Shown one piece after another: positions 26,598 through 35,099 of a stretch of DNA of 64,000 nucleotides (position 1 is the stretch's first letter; each line of letters opens with the position of its first letter). Made by a program: the position numbers and the translations under genes. Origin of the DNA: Clostridia bacterium. Lineage in GTDB: Bacteria; Bacillota; Clostridia; Christensenellales; Borkfalkiaceae. The notes beneath the pieces were generated by a model. The model ran no database searches and was not told the DNA's origin. It saw only the letters and a program-made list of their open reading frames with translations. Where the stretch lies: contig JAFQMD010000028.1 of NCBI GenBank assembly GCA_017396365.1, forward strand, positions 1 through 64,000, written 5' to 3'.

Positions 26598-27602
26598 TTA
26601 AATTATAAGTTGCGTATAAAATTTTGTTAAAAACTTTTTATCGTCGTAACGCAAGTTTTCGGTATAATTTATATATTTACAAAACTCTTCTAAAGTGTAA
26701 ATTTTTAAACTGTCTTTTTTCTTTTGGTTAAGATGCGAAACTCTTTTATCAATACCTTCGTCGGAAACGTAAACGTTTACGATATCGGTATCGTGGTCGA
26801 AGTAGAGCCCTTTTTGCAAAGCCAAATCAATGAGTGTTCTTACAAAATTTACGTCCATCTTCTCAATTTTAAACGAAAAACAAAGGCGGTTTGCGTTACC
26901 TTTAGGTTTAACTAAATTTTTAATATGGTCGGATAAGACGAAAGACTGTATTCTCTTGCTGACTTTAAGCCCGTAAAGTTCTTCAATCATAGCGCCAGAG
27001 TAACAAACGTGATAGCCTTTTTTAGTATTTTTACCTTTATGTATTTTATATTTTTTTATAACTTTTTCAAAAGTGTATCCGTCGCTCTCTAAAAACTTTT
27101 TTAAGAGTAAAACCGAGCCAACCGCATCTTCGTCAGATCTATGCGCAACGTAATCAATTTGATATTTTGCATTTAAAGTTTTTAAACCAACCGACTTTTC
27201 GTCGGGATGGAGAAGTTGATAAACGAATTGAATATCGTAAAATTTATACTCAATTCTCGGTAAATTAAACTTATCGCATGCGTTATTTAAGTATTTTACG
27301 TCGTTTCCCATTGCAAAGCCTAAGACTATTCTATCTTTAAAAAGGTCAACGATTTTATCGTAAAGTTCACTAAATCTCGGCGCTTTTCTAAACTCATCAA
27401 CGGTATAAGCAAATGCAATACCAGTCTTTTGATAGTGTTTTTCGTCGCCGACTGAAAATCTTTTGGGTAGGGGATTAAAAAGTAAGTCTTTTTGTTCTAA
27501 AACGTTTAAATTTTCGTCGCAGATGGCATATCCTAAACTGCACAAACTGCCGTCGTTGTCACGCCCCGTGCAACTTTCAGTATCAATTACAAGATATTCC
27601 AT
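26598..27602 (-). CDS. DEDDh-type 3'-5' exonuclease (DnaQ/Pol III epsilon-like)
   Basis: 334 residues. The N-terminal 180 residues form an RNase T/DnaQ exonuclease domain with Asp and Glu in VIDTES, an intermediate Asp in MGNDVKYL and the final HRSDEDAV motif. The C-terminal half (about 200-334) is lysine-rich and unassigned. The substrate cannot be inferred. The ATG shares its A with the TGA of lexA, so it is translated together with lexA, which suggests a DNA-repair or damage-response role. Confidence 0.8.
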   Translation of the reverse strand: MEYLVIDTESCTGRDNDGSLCSLGYAICDENLNVLEQKDLLFNPLPKRFSVGDEKHYQKTGIAFAYTVDEFRKAPRFSELYDKIVDLFKDRIVLGFAMGNDVKYLNNACDKFNLPRIEYKFYDIQFVYQLLHPDEKSVGLKTLNAKYQIDYVAHRSDEDAVGSVLLLKKFLESDGYTFEKVIKKYKIHKGKNTKKGYHVCYSGAMIEELYGLKVSKRIQSFVLSDHIKNLVKPKGNANRLCFSFKIEKMDVNFVRTLIDLALQKGLYFDHDTDIVNVYVSDEGIDKRVSHLNQKKKDSLKIYTLEEFCKYINYTENLRYDDKKFLTKFYTQLII

Positions 27603-28198
27603 CAATATTTTCTAATAAGCCCAACTACAACGCCTAAAATAGTAACGTCAGGCAATATTATATCTTCCATAGTCTTATTTTCGGGATGCAAAACGATATG
27701 CCCGTCTTTTTTATAAAAACGCTTTACGGTTGCGCATTCGTCAAAGTACGCGATTGCAATTTCACCGTTGTTACAGTTTTCCTGTTTTTTAACGATAACT
27801 CTGTCCCCGTCGTAAATGCCCGCGTCAATCATACTTTCGCCTTTAACTCGGAGCATAAAAAGTTGTTTTTCATCGCCAAATTCGCTTGGGAGCGGGCAGT
27901 ATTCTTCAAGATTTTCATAGGCAAAAATAGGCGTACCTGCAGTAATCGTACCTATAAGCGGAACGCTAATCGACGGCGCTTTTTGAGGGGTTGTAACCAT
28001 AATAGCGCGCTTTTTATTGCCGTTTACCGTAATTGCTCCCATCTCTTCCAACTTTTTTAAATAAGTGTGGCAAGTAGCCGTCGATTTAATGCCGACAGCC
28101 GAGCAAATCTCTCTTACAGACGGTGGAAAACCGTTTTCAGATACGTAGTTTTGAGTAAACTCTAAAACTCTATTGATTTTTTCTTGAACTTTTCCCAT
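27602..28198 (-). CDS. lexA: SOS repressor LexA
   Basis: 198 residues. The N-terminal winged helix-turn-helix contains FPPSVREICSAVGIKS. The C-terminal S24 self-cleavage domain has the scissile Ala87-Gly88, the catalytic Ser122 in KGESM and Lys159 in ATVKRF. It represses DNA-damage genes until RecA filaments trigger its self-cleavage. A binding-site-like sequence lies in its promoter region (28286-28299). The ribosome binding site is AAAGGGA. Confidence 0.96.
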   Translation of the reverse strand: MGKVQEKINRVLEFTQNYVSENGFPPSVREICSAVGIKSTATCHTYLKKLEEMGAITVNGNKKRAIMVTTPQKAPSISVPLIGTITAGTPIFAYENLEEYCPLPSEFGDEKQLFMLRVKGESMIDAGIYDGDRVIVKKQENCNNGEIAIAYFDECATVKRFYKKDGHIVLHPENKTMEDIILPDVTILGVVVGLIRKY

Positions 28199-28285
28199 TT
28201 TTATCCCTTTTGCATTAGTTTTTTAAACGCTTTAGTAAAAAATTTTAATTTCCAAATTAATAATAACATATATTTTTATAAAAAT

Positions 28286-28299
28286 CAAACATTTGTTCA
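28286..28299. promoter_or_regulatory. Candidate LexA box
   Basis: CAAACATTTGTTCA fits the Gram-positive LexA half-sites GAAC-N4-GTTC with one mismatch (AAAC). Its place between lexA and the divergent Cys-rich gene suggests autoregulation and possible SOS control of the divergent gene, whose -35 box begins 10 bases to the right. Confidence 0.5.
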
Positions 28300-28309
28300 T
28301 ATTTTTTTG

Positions 28310-28338
28310 TTGATATATTAAAAAAATAGTAGTATAAT
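28310..28338 (+). promoter_or_regulatory. Promoter of the small Cys-rich protein gene
   Basis: TTGATA (28310-28315), 17-bp spacer, perfect TATAAT (28333-28338). A short leader with AAGGAG follows. Confidence 0.7.
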
Positions 28339-28361
28339 GTAATTATAATAAGGAGAAGTTT

Positions 28362-28508
28362 ATGAAAAAAGAAAAACAATGCGTTTTGCGTGACGGCCCT
28401 TGCACCGATTGTGGTGAGTGCGATATGTGCGATTTAAATCCGCTTAAAGTTTGCGACAACTGTGGTAAGTGCATAAATTTTGAGGACGTTGCGTCAATAA
28501 AAGTTGAA
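28362..28508 (+). CDS. Small cysteine-rich protein (48 residues)
   Basis: Eight cysteines lie in two clusters: Cys7, then 14/17/20/23 as CxxCxxCxxC, and 31/34/37 as CxxCxxC. This spacing points to zinc or Fe-S binding. AAGGAG precedes the ATG by 6 nt and a good promoter lies upstream, so expression is well supported despite the small size. The function is unknown. The position between lexA (divergent) and scpA could reflect a DNA-metabolism link, but that is inference. No terminator is evident before the scpA promoter. Confidence 0.75.
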
Positions 28509-28554
28509 TTAAAAACAAAAAACAAGTAATTTGGGCTAAATTTAATAAAAATCA

Positions 28555-28583
28555 TTGCAAATTTTGACTTTTTATTATATAAT
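28555..28583 (+). promoter_or_regulatory. Promoter of scpA-scpB
   Basis: TTGCAA (28555-28560), 17-bp spacer, perfect TATAAT (28578-28583). scpA starts at 28614 after a CGGAG site. Confidence 0.7.
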
Positions 28584-28613
28584 AATAAAAGTTAAAATAT
28601 TTCGGAGTTAGAT

Positions 28614-29477
28614 ATGGTTGAAGAAGAAATTTTAAAAACTGAAAACGAAGAAACTGTCGGCGTAGAAAACGAACAAAAATCTACGGTTGACTATTCGTCG
28701 ATTGCTCCGAATTTTGAATCGGTGGTTGACTATAACACGAGGCTTTCTAACTTTGAAGGTCCGTTAGACCTTTTACTGTTTTTAGTAAATAGGGCAAAAA
28801 TTGAAATTAGAGAAATTTTCGTTTCTCAAGTAACCGAGCAGTTCGTAGCCTACGTCGAAAATGCAGTTGACCTTGACATTGAAAAGGAAAGCGACTATTT
28901 AAATATGGCTGCAACGCTTTTGGAAATCAAGTCTAAGTCTTTACTTCCAGTCGTTACTTTTGACGAAGATTTCGATCAATACGACCCAGAGCAAGAACTT
29001 TATCAACAACTCGAAGAATATAAACTTATGAAAGAGGCGAGTGAGAAGTTAAAGGACATAGAAACTACTGCAAGGTTTTATAAAGAGCCTGACGACAAGG
29101 CAAACGACGTTAAAATTATCTATAAAGATTTCAATTTAGACGGGCTTATTAAGGCGTTTAGCGACCTTTTGCTTAGGTCGGACTTACAAAGAAGAATTAA
29201 AAGCGCTCAAAAGGAAATTCCTAAGGAAATTTTTACCGTTGCAGATAAAGTAAACCATATTAAAACAACCTTACTTGAAAAACAAACTTGTAACTTTTTA
29301 GATTTGTTTTCGGAAAGCGCGTCGCGCACCGAGATTATAACTACGTTTCAAGCAATGCTTGAACTTTTAAAAGTTCAGTATATTTTAGCCGTTCAAGACG
29401 GGGTTTACGGCGATATAACTATAACGCTTAGAGAAGATAGGAGTGAAGAAATTGGAGACCTTAGCGAGTATAATTGA
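28614..29477 (+). CDS. scpA: Segregation and condensation protein A
   Basis: 287 residues of the kleisin subunit of the Smc-ScpAB condensin. After an acidic N-terminal extension of about 45 residues, longer than in most ScpA proteins, comes the Smc-neck binding part with LSNFEGPLDLLLFLVNRAKIEI. A variable linker and the C-terminal winged helix follow. It overlaps scpB by 26 bases under the start chosen here. Confidence 0.94.
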   Translation: MVEEEILKTENEETVGVENEQKSTVDYSSIAPNFESVVDYNTRLSNFEGPLDLLLFLVNRAKIEIREIFVSQVTEQFVAYVENAVDLDIEKESDYLNMAATLLEIKSKSLLPVVTFDEDFDQYDPEQELYQQLEEYKLMKEASEKLKDIETTARFYKEPDDKANDVKIIYKDFNLDGLIKAFSDLLLRSDLQRRIKSAQKEIPKEIFTVADKVNHIKTTLLEKQTCNFLDLFSESASRTEIITTFQAMLELLKVQYILAVQDGVYGDITITLREDRSEEIGDLSEYN

Positions 29478-30153
29478 GTCAATTTTATTTATTTCGGGTA
29501 AAGAAGTTGCAGTAAAAGATATTTCTGAAAAACTCGGCATTACTAATAAAGAAGTTTTATCATCTGCAAAAAAACTTCAGTCAAAATACGGTGAAGACAG
29601 CGGTATTAACCTTTTAATTTTCAACAATAAATTGCAATTTTGCTCAAATCCTAAAAACGTTGAGAGCGTTGAGGCTGTTTTAAACCCGATAAAAGAGAGA
29701 GAACTTTCAAAGAGTATGCTTGAAGTTTCGGCTATCGTTGCATACAAACAACCTGTTACAAGGCTCGACATTGAAGAAATTAGGGGTTCAAATAGCGAAT
29801 ATGCAATTCAAATCCTTTTAAAACTCGGCGTAATTGAAGTAATAGGAAGAAAAGACGCAATCGGAAAACCAGTACTTTTTGGAACTACAGATAACTTTTT
29901 AAAGCGTTTTCAATTATCTTCATTAGACGAACTTCCCGATTACGACGAACTCATGGCAAAGATTAAGATAATTCACGCAGGCGACGACGATACTTACTTA
30001 TTTAGAAAAGACGAATACGACGAGTCAAACGATCCGTATTTACAAGATACCGAAAACGGTCTGCTTGGCGACTTTGACGAAGAATTAACCCCTGCAAGCG
30101 AAGAAGACTTACCAGACTTTTTACTTGGGGAAGACGTTGACGTAATCGCTTAA
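29452..30153 (+). CDS. scpB: Segregation and condensation protein B
   Basis: ScpB dimers bind the ScpA linker in the Smc complex. The protein has the family's two winged-helix domains (IIESILFISGKEV, SAIVAYKQPVTRLDIEEIRGS and the GRKDAIGKPVLFGTT block). An acidic tail of about 50 residues (DDDTYLF to the end) is unusually long. I choose TTG at 29452 because AGGAG (29439-29443) lies 8 nt before it; the upstream in-frame GTG at 29443 overlaps that site. This gives 233 residues. Confidence 0.92.
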   Translation: METLASIIESILFISGKEVAVKDISEKLGITNKEVLSSAKKLQSKYGEDSGINLLIFNNKLQFCSNPKNVESVEAVLNPIKERELSKSMLEVSAIVAYKQPVTRLDIEEIRGSNSEYAIQILLKLGVIEVIGRKDAIGKPVLFGTTDNFLKRFQLSSLDELPDYDELMAKIKIIHAGDDDTYLFRKDEYDESNDPYLQDTENGLLGDFDEELTPASEEDLPDFLLGEDVDVIA

Positions 30154-30168
30154 ATTTAATAGAAATTT

Positions 30169-30203
30169 GACCTGAAATGCAAAAAGCGTTTCAGGTCTTT
30201 TTT
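30169..30203 (+). terminator. Terminator of scpA-scpB
   Basis: A 12-base stem with one wobble (30169-30180 with 30186-30197) and a T run. The T run overlaps the -35 box of the next gene. Confidence 0.8.
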
Positions 30204-30231
30204 GTATAATCAAATTTTAGTTGCCTATACT
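30202..30231 (+). promoter_or_regulatory. Promoter of the DUF2953-gerW-dacF-rluB group (leaderless geometry)
   Basis: TTGTAT (30202-30207), 18-bp spacer, TATACT (30226-30231). The ATG at 30238 is six bases downstream. The in-frame TTG at 30202 is part of the -35 box. Confidence 0.5.
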
Positions 30232-30237
30232 GTGGCT

Positions 30238-30792
30238 ATGATTTTACTCTTAATATCAATAGTTGCAATTATATTTTTTATCCCGATTAAAATTAACCTA
30301 AAAGGTTTTATAAGTAGTAAAGATAAGAAGATATTTTTTGCAAGTAAAATTTATAGCGTAATTAGTTTACTAAGCGGATATATAGATTTTACTAACAACA
30401 GGCTTATAATGCGATTGAAAAATAAAAAGGCTAAAGCGCTAAAATATATTGATTTACTTCCAGACGAGGTAAAGACGAATTTTATCAAGTGTTTTAACGT
30501 GATAAATTTTCGTTCGGCTATATTATTAGGCGGAGAATTTAACGAATTAAAGGCGTTTTTATGTATATTTATAAACTCTTTAAACAAAACTGTTTATACG
30601 GCTCTAAAAAAACGTAAACCGTATTTAAATTATAAAAACGACGTGTTTTTACTCGAAGAAAACGAGCCGAGCGGAGTAGCGCTAATGATTGATGCGGTTA
30701 CAAATTTATTTTCTTTAACTAAATCGCTTATTAAAAAATTATACGGAGGAATTTATAATTATGTCAAAGGAAAAGTCAAACAACAAAATTAG
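30238..30792 (+). CDS. DUF2953-like membrane protein
   Basis: 184 residues with an N-terminal hydrophobic helix (about 1-20) and a basic soluble part. The family (DUF2953) is usually encoded just before gerW/ytfJ in spore formers, as here, which is the main support for the call along with the FIPIKINLKGFISSKDKKIFFASKIY start. The function is unknown. It overlaps gerW by 32 bases. The start at 30238 is set by the promoter; no Shine-Dalgarno sequence is present. Confidence 0.65.
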   Translation: MILLLISIVAIIFFIPIKINLKGFISSKDKKIFFASKIYSVISLLSGYIDFTNNRLIMRLKNKKAKALKYIDLLPDEVKTNFIKCFNVINFRSAILLGGEFNELKAFLCIFINSLNKTVYTALKKRKPYLNYKNDVFLLEENEPSGVALMIDAVTNLFSLTKSLIKKLYGGIYNYVKGKVKQQN

Positions 30793-31141
30793 AGAACTGA
30801 TGGCGTCAACAATGAAAGATTTAAACTCTTTAATCGACGTAAATACAGTAGTTGGAAAACCTTTTAAAACCGAAGACGGCAACACGGTAATTCCCGTTTC
30901 AAAGGTCACGTTAGGGTTTATGACGGGTGGTGGCGAATACGGCGAAGTTAAGCCTTTTAAAAAGGATAAAAGTATTCCGTTTGCAGGCGGTAGTGGCGCA
31001 GTCGTGTCATTAAAACCAAGTGGTTTTTTAGTCGATAACGGCAGTCAAGTTTCCGTTTTAAGCGTTTCAGACGACCTTTTTTCAAGGGTAATAGAAAGTT
31101 TTGACAATTTTATAAAAAGTTTTAAAAATGAAGATAAATAA
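30761..31141 (+). CDS. gerW: Spore protein GerW (YtfJ family)
   Basis: 126 residues. The core VGKPFKTEDGNTVIPVSKVTLGF and the glycine-rich stretch that follows (FMTGGGEYGEV, PFAGGSGAVVSLKP) are diagnostic of the GerW/YtfJ family, made in the forespore and required for proper germination in Bacillus. The start has a GGAGG site inside the upstream gene. It overlaps the following D,D-carboxypeptidase gene by 14 nt. Confidence 0.92.
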   Translation: MSKEKSNNKIRELMASTMKDLNSLIDVNTVVGKPFKTEDGNTVIPVSKVTLGFMTGGGEYGEVKPFKKDKSIPFAGGSGAVVSLKPSGFLVDNGSQVSVLSVSDDLFSRVIESFDNFIKSFKNEDK

Positions 31142-32174
31142 AGTAATTTTATTATGTTTTACGATTTTCATAATTTTGTTTTCACTTAATTTTAAGCAAA
31201 GAGCAAACGCAAGCGCAAACAGCGGAATAATCGTAATGGAAAAAACAAGCCAACGAATTTTATACGGCGAAAATTACAGCGCAAAATTACCTATGGCAAG
31301 CACAACTAAAATAGTTACGGCAATCACTTTTTTAGATAATTTTGACGTAAATAAAATTGTGGAAATTCCGAGTGATTTTAAAGGAGTAGAAGGCAGTAGC
31401 GTTTATCTAAAAGGCGGTGATAAATTTTCAGCGATTGACCTTTTATACGGGCTTATGTTGCGGTCGGGTAACGATTGCGCGGAAATTTTATCTTCGGCAT
31501 TTTGTAGTAGGCAAGAGTTTATTTGCTTAATGAATAAAACTGCAAAGCGTTGCGAGGCAAATAATACTCATTTTACAAATCCGCACGGACTTCACGACGA
31601 CGAGCATTATACCACCGCCGAAGATTTAGCAAAAATTACTTGCTACGCGCTTAAAAATCAAATCTTTAAAAAAATCGTTTCAACTAAAAAATATATTGCA
31701 ACCGAACTGTCTAAAAATGAAAATAGAGTATGGCTAAATAAAAACAAAATGCTAAATTCGTTTGACGGCGCAACGGGGGTTAAAACGGGTTATACCGTAA
31801 AAGCAGGTAGATGCTTAGTGTCGTCCGCTAAAAGAGACGGTATGGAAGTAATTTGCGTAGTCTTGAACGTTTACGACATGTTTGAAAGGTCTAAAATGCT
31901 TTTAGACAAGGCTTTTGACGAATATAAACTCGTAAAACTTTTTTCAAAAGATAAATTCGATTATAAAATTCCAGACGAAAACTTAAACTATTATAAACTG
32001 CGCGTTGAAAAAGATTTTTATTACCCTATTAGTAAAAACGATAAAATACAAGTAGAGTTAAACTTGCCAAAATACCTAAATAAGCAAAATATTTTAGGTG
32101 AAAAGGTTGGTGAAATTAAAATTTACACTCAAAAACAGTTGATTTTTTATCAAAATATCTATACACTTAAATAA
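31128..32174 (+). CDS. D-alanyl-D-alanine carboxypeptidase (S11, DacF-like)
   Basis: 348 residues with a signal peptide (about 1-28) and the S11 motifs: STTK (serine nucleophile in MASTTKIVTAI), SGN in RSGNDCAE, and KTG in VKTGYTVKAG. A C-terminal beta domain begins around residue 265. It trims stem peptides in peptidoglycan. Its place behind gerW suggests cortex maturation in sporulation, where DacF or DacB with SpmA and SpmB set cross-linking; spmA and spmB are not present here. Confidence 0.92.
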   Translation: MKINKVILLCFTIFIILFSLNFKQRANASANSGIIVMEKTSQRILYGENYSAKLPMASTTKIVTAITFLDNFDVNKIVEIPSDFKGVEGSSVYLKGGDKFSAIDLLYGLMLRSGNDCAEILSSAFCSRQEFICLMNKTAKRCEANNTHFTNPHGLHDDEHYTTAEDLAKITCYALKNQIFKKIVSTKKYIATELSKNENRVWLNKNKMLNSFDGATGVKTGYTVKAGRCLVSSAKRDGMEVICVVLNVYDMFERSKMLLDKAFDEYKLVKLFSKDKFDYKIPDENLNYYKLRVEKDFYYPISKNDKIQVELNLPKYLNKQNILGEKVGEIKIYTQKQLIFYQNIYTLK

Positions 32175-32201
32175 AGTATAATTTAATTAAAGTAGGTATT
32201 T

Positions 32202-32906
32202 ATGAGAATCAATAAGTTTCTTGCCGAGTGCGGTGTCGGTAGCAGAAGAGCGTGCGACAAAATCATTGAAGAAGGTCGAGTTAAAATAAATGGAAAAGTT
32301 TGTTCTTTAGGCGCTGAAGTAAACGAATTTAAAGATAGCGTAACCTTTGACGGTAAAAAACTTGGTAAAGTTAAAAAATACGATTATTACGTTATGAATA
32401 AGCCAAAGGGTTGCGTTTGCACGGTAAAAGACGACAAAGGCAGAAAGACTGTTATGGATTTTCTTCCACAATTATCTACGAGAGTTTATCCCGTAGGTAG
32501 GCTTGACTATGACTCAGAAGGTCTATTAATTTTTACAAACGACGGCGATTTGGCTAACCGACTTACACATCCAAGCAACGAAATTCCAAAGACTTATTTA
32601 GTAAGAATTGAAGGAACTATTGAAGAGAGTTTGTTAGCAAAACTCCGCTCGGGCGTTGTTATTGACGGCGTTAAGACAAAGAAATGTACGATAAAGGTTA
32701 TCGACCAGTTTAAAGATTTTACAAAAATGCACGTTACTATCACCGAAGGAAGAAACAGAGAAATTAGAAAAATGTTTGAATCCGTTGGCAAAAACGTTGA
32801 CTTTTTAAAGAGAATAAAAATAGGCGATTTAGCCCTTCGCGGTTTAGATAGAGGCGAGTGTAGAAAACTGTCGGCAGAAGAAGTTGAGTATCTTAAAAAT
32901 GTGTAA
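32202..32906 (+). CDS. rluB: Pseudouridine synthase RluB/RsuA family
   Basis: 234 residues: an S4 RNA-binding domain (about 1-55, RINKFLAECGVGSRRA) and a pseudouridine synthase domain with catalytic Asp in GRLDYDSEGLL and the GRNREIRKMFE end motif. It most likely isomerises a uridine near position 2605 of 23S rRNA. The last 8 bases overlap the next gene. Confidence 0.92.
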   Translation: MRINKFLAECGVGSRRACDKIIEEGRVKINGKVCSLGAEVNEFKDSVTFDGKKLGKVKKYDYYVMNKPKGCVCTVKDDKGRKTVMDFLPQLSTRVYPVGRLDYDSEGLLIFTNDGDLANRLTHPSNEIPKTYLVRIEGTIEESLLAKLRSGVVIDGVKTKKCTIKVIDQFKDFTKMHVTITEGRNREIRKMFESVGKNVDFLKRIKIGDLALRGLDRGECRKLSAEEVEYLKNV

Positions 32907-33570
32907 CTTAGTTATAGAATTTGAAAATGCGACTTATAGCCAGTTAAAAGACTGGTTAAAAAATGAATATTTAGTCAGTTTTAAAGAGTACGTCGATTTG
33001 TCGATACGCCAAAAAGACAAGTTAATTATCGAGCGTTTTGGCGAAGATTTCTTAGTCGGTAGAGAATTGTATTTCAAAACTAAAGAACAAATTGACACCG
33101 CTTTTGACGAGTTTTATCAAAGTCAAAGTTACAAAGACGCTCAAAATACCGTCGCTACGTTAAACGAAAAACTTTTAACTTGCTCGAATGCAGAAAAAGA
33201 ACTAGTTGAAGAAGATATAAAAAAGGCTCTTTCTAAAATAGAAACACTTAACGTTACCATTAAAAATCGCACGCAAAAGTTAAGGGAAGAACTTGAAATT
33301 TTGAAAGTTGTCGTTGAAAAAACTCAAGAAGAAAACAAAGATTTTTTTGATGACGTTGACAAAAAAATAGAGTCTTTAGTAATTGAAAAACTATCTGAAA
33401 TCGTAAACGACTACAATCAAGTCCTAAAAGGTTTAAGTTCAATTTACGACGTAGAGCCACAAAGAGAAAAAGAATATCCGTTCACAGAAGACGAATTGTT
33501 GTCAAACGACTTGCCAAAAGACTTAAAAAAGGGAGTTATTGACTTCGTTAAAAGAAAATTGCAAAATTAG
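32899..33570 (+). CDS. Uncharacterised coiled-coil protein
   Basis: 223 residues with no recognised family, no signal peptide and no membrane helix. Residues about 75-165 are a charged, heptad-like coiled coil, and the C-terminus is acidic then basic. The ATG at 32899 lies at the end of rluB; a TTG at 32884 is also in frame, but neither has a strong ribosome binding site. A terminator follows the stop, so this closes the scp-to-rluB region. Confidence 0.6.
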   Translation: MCNLVIEFENATYSQLKDWLKNEYLVSFKEYVDLSIRQKDKLIIERFGEDFLVGRELYFKTKEQIDTAFDEFYQSQSYKDAQNTVATLNEKLLTCSNAEKELVEEDIKKALSKIETLNVTIKNRTQKLREELEILKVVVEKTQEENKDFFDDVDKKIESLVIEKLSEIVNDYNQVLKGLSSIYDVEPQREKEYPFTEDELLSNDLPKDLKKGVIDFVKRKLQN

Positions 33571-33580
33571 TTAAAAAATT

Positions 33581-33607
33581 AAGGCTAACGTTTCCGTTAG
33601 CCTTTTT
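33581..33607. terminator. Terminator between convergent genes
   Basis: Perfect 10-bp stem (33581-33590 with 33595-33604), 4-nt loop, T run on the plus side and A/T-rich flank on the other. It separates the coiled-coil gene from gdhA. Confidence 0.85.
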
Positions 33608-33619
33608 CTATGCCTTATA

Positions 33620-34975
33620 TCAATAAATACCTTGAGCAATCATTGCGTCTGCAACCTTTTTAAAGCCTGCAAGATTTGCGCCTGCTACTAAATCGTAGCC
33701 AAGACCGTACTCGTTTAAAGCGTCAACGATTTGCTTATATATGCTTTGCATAATTCCTTTAAGTTTAGCGTCAACTTCTTCTTTCGTCCAAGAAAGTCTC
33801 TCGCTATTTTGAGTCATTTCAAGACCTGAAGTCGCTACGCCACCTGCGTTAACCGCTTTACTTGGGCAAACTGTAACTCCGCTTTTGTGAAGGAATTCCA
33901 TAGCCTCGAGAGTAGTTGGCATGTTAGATACTTCGTTTACTATTTTAATACCCATAGCAACGATCTTTTCAGCGTCTTTTAAAGTTATTTCATTTTGCGT
34001 TGCGCAAGGCATGCAAACGTCAACTTTTACGTTACCCCAAGGTTTTTCTCCCTCGTGATATTCAACGCCGAATTTATCCGCGTAATCTTTAATTTTGCCC
34101 GAGCCCGAACTTCTCATTTTCAAAAGATAATCTATCTTTTCACCGCAAACGCCGTCTTTATCGTAAATATATCCGTCAGGACCTGATAAAGTAACGACTT
34201 TTCCGCCAAGTTCGGCAATTTTAGTGCAAGCGCCCCAAGCGACGTTTCCAAAGCCCGAAAGAGCAAAAGTTTTTCCCTTGATTTCTTCGCCAAAATGCTT
34301 TAAAACCTGTTCTAAGAAATAAATCGCGCCAAAACCCGTTGCCTCTGGTCGAATTAAACTACCGCCGTAAGAAAGCCCTTTACCAGTCAAAACGCCGTTT
34401 TCGTAGTTGCCTTTAATTCTTTTATATTGACCGAAAAGATAACCGATTTCACGACCGCCAACACCGATATCGCCGGCAGGAACGTCCATATCCGCGCCTA
34501 TATGACGGTAGAGTTCAGTCATAAACGCTTGACAAAATCTCATAATTTCAACGTCGGTTTTGCCTATAGGATTAAAATCAGAACCGCCTTTACCTCCGCC
34601 CATAGGAAGAGAAGTAAGGCTGTTTTTAAAGGTTTGTTCAAAACCTAAAAACTTTAAGATACTTTGGTTTACAGAAGGGTGAAATCTAAGACCGCCCTTG
34701 TAAGGCCCGATAGCATTGTTAAATTGTATGCGATAACCTCTATTAACTTGGTAATTACCTTGCGCGTCTTCCCAAACGACTCTAAAGGTAATAATTCTAT
34801 CGGGTTCAACCATTCTTTCTAAAATGCTATATCTTCTATACAATTCCTCGTTCTTTTCAACGGCAGGAGCAAGCGAAAGCAAAACTTCCGTAACGGCTTG
34901 CACGAATTCAGGCTCGTTTGCATTTTTTAACTTTACTGATTCAATTACTTGATTGATATAAGAGTTGACTTTCAT
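33620..34975 (-). CDS. gdhA: Glutamate dehydrogenase (hexameric, probably NADP-type)
   Basis: 451 residues. Catalytic and substrate-site blocks are present: GPYKGGLRFHPSV, the lysine motif LPMGGGKGGSDFNP, PAGDIGVGGREIGYL, and the Rossmann dinucleotide segment FALSGFGNVAW. It interconverts 2-oxoglutarate plus ammonium and glutamate. The ATG at 34975 has GAGGT 6 nt upstream; a GTG at 34987 overlaps that site and is rejected. Cofactor type is inferred from overall similarity to the 450-residue anabolic class. Confidence 0.95.
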   Translation of the reverse strand: MKVNSYINQVIESVKLKNANEPEFVQAVTEVLLSLAPAVEKNEELYRRYSILERMVEPDRIITFRVVWEDAQGNYQVNRGYRIQFNNAIGPYKGGLRFHPSVNQSILKFLGFEQTFKNSLTSLPMGGGKGGSDFNPIGKTDVEIMRFCQAFMTELYRHIGADMDVPAGDIGVGGREIGYLFGQYKRIKGNYENGVLTGKGLSYGGSLIRPEATGFGAIYFLEQVLKHFGEEIKGKTFALSGFGNVAWGACTKIAELGGKVVTLSGPDGYIYDKDGVCGEKIDYLLKMRSSGSGKIKDYADKFGVEYHEGEKPWGNVKVDVCMPCATQNEITLKDAEKIVAMGIKIVNEVSNMPTTLEAMEFLHKSGVTVCPSKAVNAGGVATSGLEMTQNSERLSWTKEEVDAKLKGIMQSIYKQIVDALNEYGLGYDLVAGANLAGFKKVADAMIAQGIY

Positions 34976-34995
34976 TTTGTACCTCACTTTTTTCT

Positions 34996-35025
34996 ATTAT
35001 AGCACACAAGTTATAATTTTGTTAA
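34996..35025 (-). promoter_or_regulatory. Promoter of gdhA
   Basis: On the minus strand TTAACA (35020-35025), 18-bp spacer, perfect TATAAT (34996-35001). Confidence 0.6.
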
Positions 35026-35064
35026 TAAATTTTACCCTAATTTTTTGTGAAAATAAAAAAATAT

Positions 35065-35093
35065 TTGAAAAGTTAAAGATAATGTTGTATAAT
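35065..35093 (+). promoter_or_regulatory. Promoter of the S51 peptidase gene (leaderless geometry)
   Basis: TTGAAA (35065-35070), 17-bp spacer, perfect TATAAT (35088-35093). The ATG follows six bases later at 35100. Confidence 0.7.
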
Positions 35094-35099
35094 AAATTT

